From assembly GCF_037975445.1 (NCBI RefSeq), contig NZ_CP150254.1, forward strand, positions 5,702,001 through 5,766,000: a DNA stretch of 64,000 nucleotides, given 5' to 3'. Within the stretch, counting starts at the first letter, position 1. Each line of letters starts with the position of its first letter. The stretch is from Peribacillus sp. FSL P2-0133. Lineage in GTDB: Bacteria; Bacillota; Bacilli; Bacillales; DSM-1321. Both the position numbers and the translations under genes were made by a program. The notes beneath the pieces are model-generated. The model made no database searches, was not told the origin of the DNA, and saw nothing but the letters and a program-made list of their open reading frames with translations. Below are positions 62,430 to 64,000 of this stretch, one piece after another.

Positions 62430-64000
62430 ATGTTAAAAACAAGATATGTTGTAGCGACCAGTGGATTATTGATAATAATTTTTATAGCAGTGATGTTTTT
62501 CCTTCCCAATCTTCAAGTTGAAAAAGCTACTAAAGGAAATACTTATACAGAATCTGTTTTTGACCAAAGTAAGGTGACAACCGTGGATATAACATTGGCT
62601 GATGAGGATTTGGAATCCATCCTGGATAACCCCTCCGAAAAGGAAGTTGTTGCATCCGATGTGACCATTAATGGGGAAAAAGTTGAAAATGTAGGGTTTC
62701 GAACCAAAGGGAACCTTTCCTTAAACTCTGTTGTCCAAATGGAAGATTCGGAACGCTACAGCTGGAATATAGATTTTAATTACTATCAGACAGATCAAAA
62801 TTTACACGGCCTGAAAGAATTCGATTTAAATAATAATTATAGTGATCCCACGTATATGAGGGAGTACCTTTCATATGAGCTTATGGAAAAGATGGGCATA
62901 GCAACTCCCGGACATTCCTATATGTACGTGACCATCAACGGAAAAGAATGGGGCTTGTATTTAGGCGTTGAATCTATTAATGAAACATTTTTGAATAATA
63001 ACTTTCCATCTGGCAACGGTGACCTTTATTATCCTGATGGCACCGGAAGTGATTTAAAATGGATTAGTGATGATATTGATGATTATACAGGGTTGAACTT
63101 AAAAACAAATGAAAATTCTGATCAATCTGCCATGATCAAGATGCTTGATGCTATCAATAATGGCGGGGATTTGGAAGAAGTCTTGGATGTAGATGAAACA
63201 TTACGCTACTTTGCAGCAAATACGGCCCTCGTCAACCTCGATCATTATCAAGGCACATTAAAGCATAACTACTATCTATATGAAGAGAATGGAATCTTTT
63301 CCATGCTTCCCTGGGACTATAATATGTCATTTGGAGGCTTTTCCGGAGGCGTCGGGCGACCGGCGGGCGCATCCGATCAAGAAAATAAAAGTGAAGTGAC
63401 CGCTGACCAAAAAAATGGAGCGACGGCTGAGAGTAACGACGATGCTGATAAGCAGGATGACACGGAACTCCTTGGGGAAGCACCGAATATGAACGGTGGC
63501 GGAATGATGGATATGAGTTCGAATTTCATGAATGAAAATAATATCAACTTCAGCATTACCGAGCCTGTTTCAGGTACGGCCCTTGAAGATCGCCCTTTAT
63601 TGAATGCCCTGCTTTCCAACGACGGGTATCGTGAAAAATATTATGATTATCTGGACGACATTGCTACAGATTTTTTCTCTGAAGAAAATATGACAGCAAT
63701 GACCACTGAAATTTCCACATTAATCACACCATATGTGAAAAAGGATCCGACCAAGTTTTATACAATGGACGAGTATACAGAAGCAACGTCAGGCGAGGAA
63801 ACCCTGGTTGACTTCGCTGTCCAACGTGCTGAATCCATCTTGGCGCAGCTTTCTGGAGACCTGGTTGTGGAAGCCGAGACAGAAAGCGGTATGGGCGGCG
63901 GAGCTCCTAATATGGGCGATGACGCAAATGCAGGCCAGCAACTACCAAACATGGGCGGCGGCGAGAATGGGGCTGCCATGCGGCCCCCTGACATGGACCG
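62430..64000 (+). CDS. CotH-type protein kinase, membrane-anchored (3' end outside window)
   Basis: The open frame runs to the window end (523 codons seen). One N-terminal TM anchor (about 8-27) is followed by the CotH kinase domain (about 45-300): VGFRTKGNLSL, DPTYMREYLSYELMEKMGI, WGLYLGVESI, NLDHYQGTLKHNYYLY (Asp271) and PWDYNMSFGG (Asp296). A Ser/Asp/Glu-rich insert follows, then a second conserved part, then a Gly/Met/Pro-rich segment (about 490 on). B. subtilis CotH phosphorylates spore-coat proteins; this extracytoplasmic anchored form may act elsewhere. RBS GGAGGAAGGAG, 69 nt after the DUF4956 gene. Confidence 0.88.
   Translation, partial: MLKTRYVVATSGLLIIIFIAVMFFLPNLQVEKATKGNTYTESVFDQSKVTTVDITLADEDLESILDNPSEKEVVASDVTINGEKVENVGFRTKGNLSLNSVVQMEDSERYSWNIDFNYYQTDQNLHGLKEFDLNNNYSDPTYMREYLSYELMEKMGIATPGHSYMYVTINGKEWGLYLGVESINETFLNNNFPSGNGDLYYPDGTGSDLKWISDDIDDYTGLNLKTNENSDQSAMIKMLDAINNGGDLEEVLDVDETLRYFAANTALVNLDHYQGTLKHNYYLYEENGIFSMLPWDYNMSFGGFSGGVGRPAGASDQENKSEVTADQKNGATAESNDDADKQDDTELLGEAPNMNGGGMMDMSSNFMNENNINFSITEPVSGTALEDRPLLNALLSNDGYREKYYDYLDDIATDFFSEENMTAMTTEISTLITPYVKKDPTKFYTMDEYTEATSGEETLVDFAVQRAESILAQLSGDLVVEAETESGMGGGAPNMGDDANAGQQLPNMGGGENGAAMRPPDMD

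Overview
The window looks like chromosomal DNA of an aerobic, spore-forming Bacillaceae, most like the Peribacillus (Bacillus simplex) group. The genus is an inference: recognisable families match Bacillus subtilis proteins such as YhfW, YwbE, YwcBA, GltC, RbsRKDACB and YknXYZ, base composition is moderately AT-rich, ribosome binding sites are strong GGAGG types, and TTG/GTG starts are common. There are no rRNA or tRNA genes, CRISPR arrays, transposases or phage genes.

Layout. 1-1069: 3'-truncated DEAD-box helicase (-). 1282-2574: purine permease (+) behind a promoter and a terminator hairpin in its leader. 2660-11636: a nine-gene surface-polysaccharide cluster (-) with O-acetyltransferase, two glycosyltransferases, Wzy- and Wzx-like proteins, and a WbqC / PIG-L / Gfo-Idh / DegT sugar-modification block; a secreted beta-helix protein (11813-13528) lies upstream. 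13986-15983: a plasmid-type partition module, ParR-like RHH protein plus ParM-like actin, with its promoter and a phased GTNNAC iteron array. 15790-18465: tandem duplication of the iteron array plus the 5' end of yhfW; the first yhfW copy is a wreck, the second intact. 18575-28401: housekeeping and metabolic genes (ywbE, SIMPL-domain protein, purU, polar amino-acid ABC transporter, glnS, an RsbR paralogue, msrAB, CNT nucleoside transporter). 28665-34117: a YknXYZ/MacAB-like ABC exporter with its own two-component system and a small Gly-rich membrane protein (-). 34382-46178: transporters and metabolism (ywcBA, ThrE-type exporter pair, alpha/beta hydrolase, DAACS symporter, YhhN protein, RlmI-like methyltransferase, PTS-IIC-like protein, gltC-like regulator divergent from gdhA). 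46382-52020: complete rbsRKDACB operon (-). 52304-60688: six-gene hydroxamate siderophore operon in exactly the order of rhizobactin rhbABCDEF, predicting schizokinen, behind a 23-bp-arm inverted repeat containing two Fur boxes. 60946-64000: VTC-domain protein, DUF4956 membrane protein and a membrane-anchored CotH-type kinase (+, truncated by the window end).

How things connect. The strongest unexplained signals are (a) the duplicated centromere-like array, whose nine iterons keep exactly the same spacing in both copies although the adjoining pseudogene copy is full of indels, and (b) a direct repeat TTAAG-N6-TTAAG (11-bp period) found about 50-60 bp before the ABC-exporter operon, before the small Gly-rich protein, and before the VTC/DUF4956/CotH operon about 27 kb away. 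The second signal suggests that one OmpR-family regulator encoded here controls all three. Proteins of these units also share Gly/Met/Pro-rich extracytoplasmic segments, so they may form one envelope-associated system.

All calls are by eye from the sequence and family knowledge; no searches were run.
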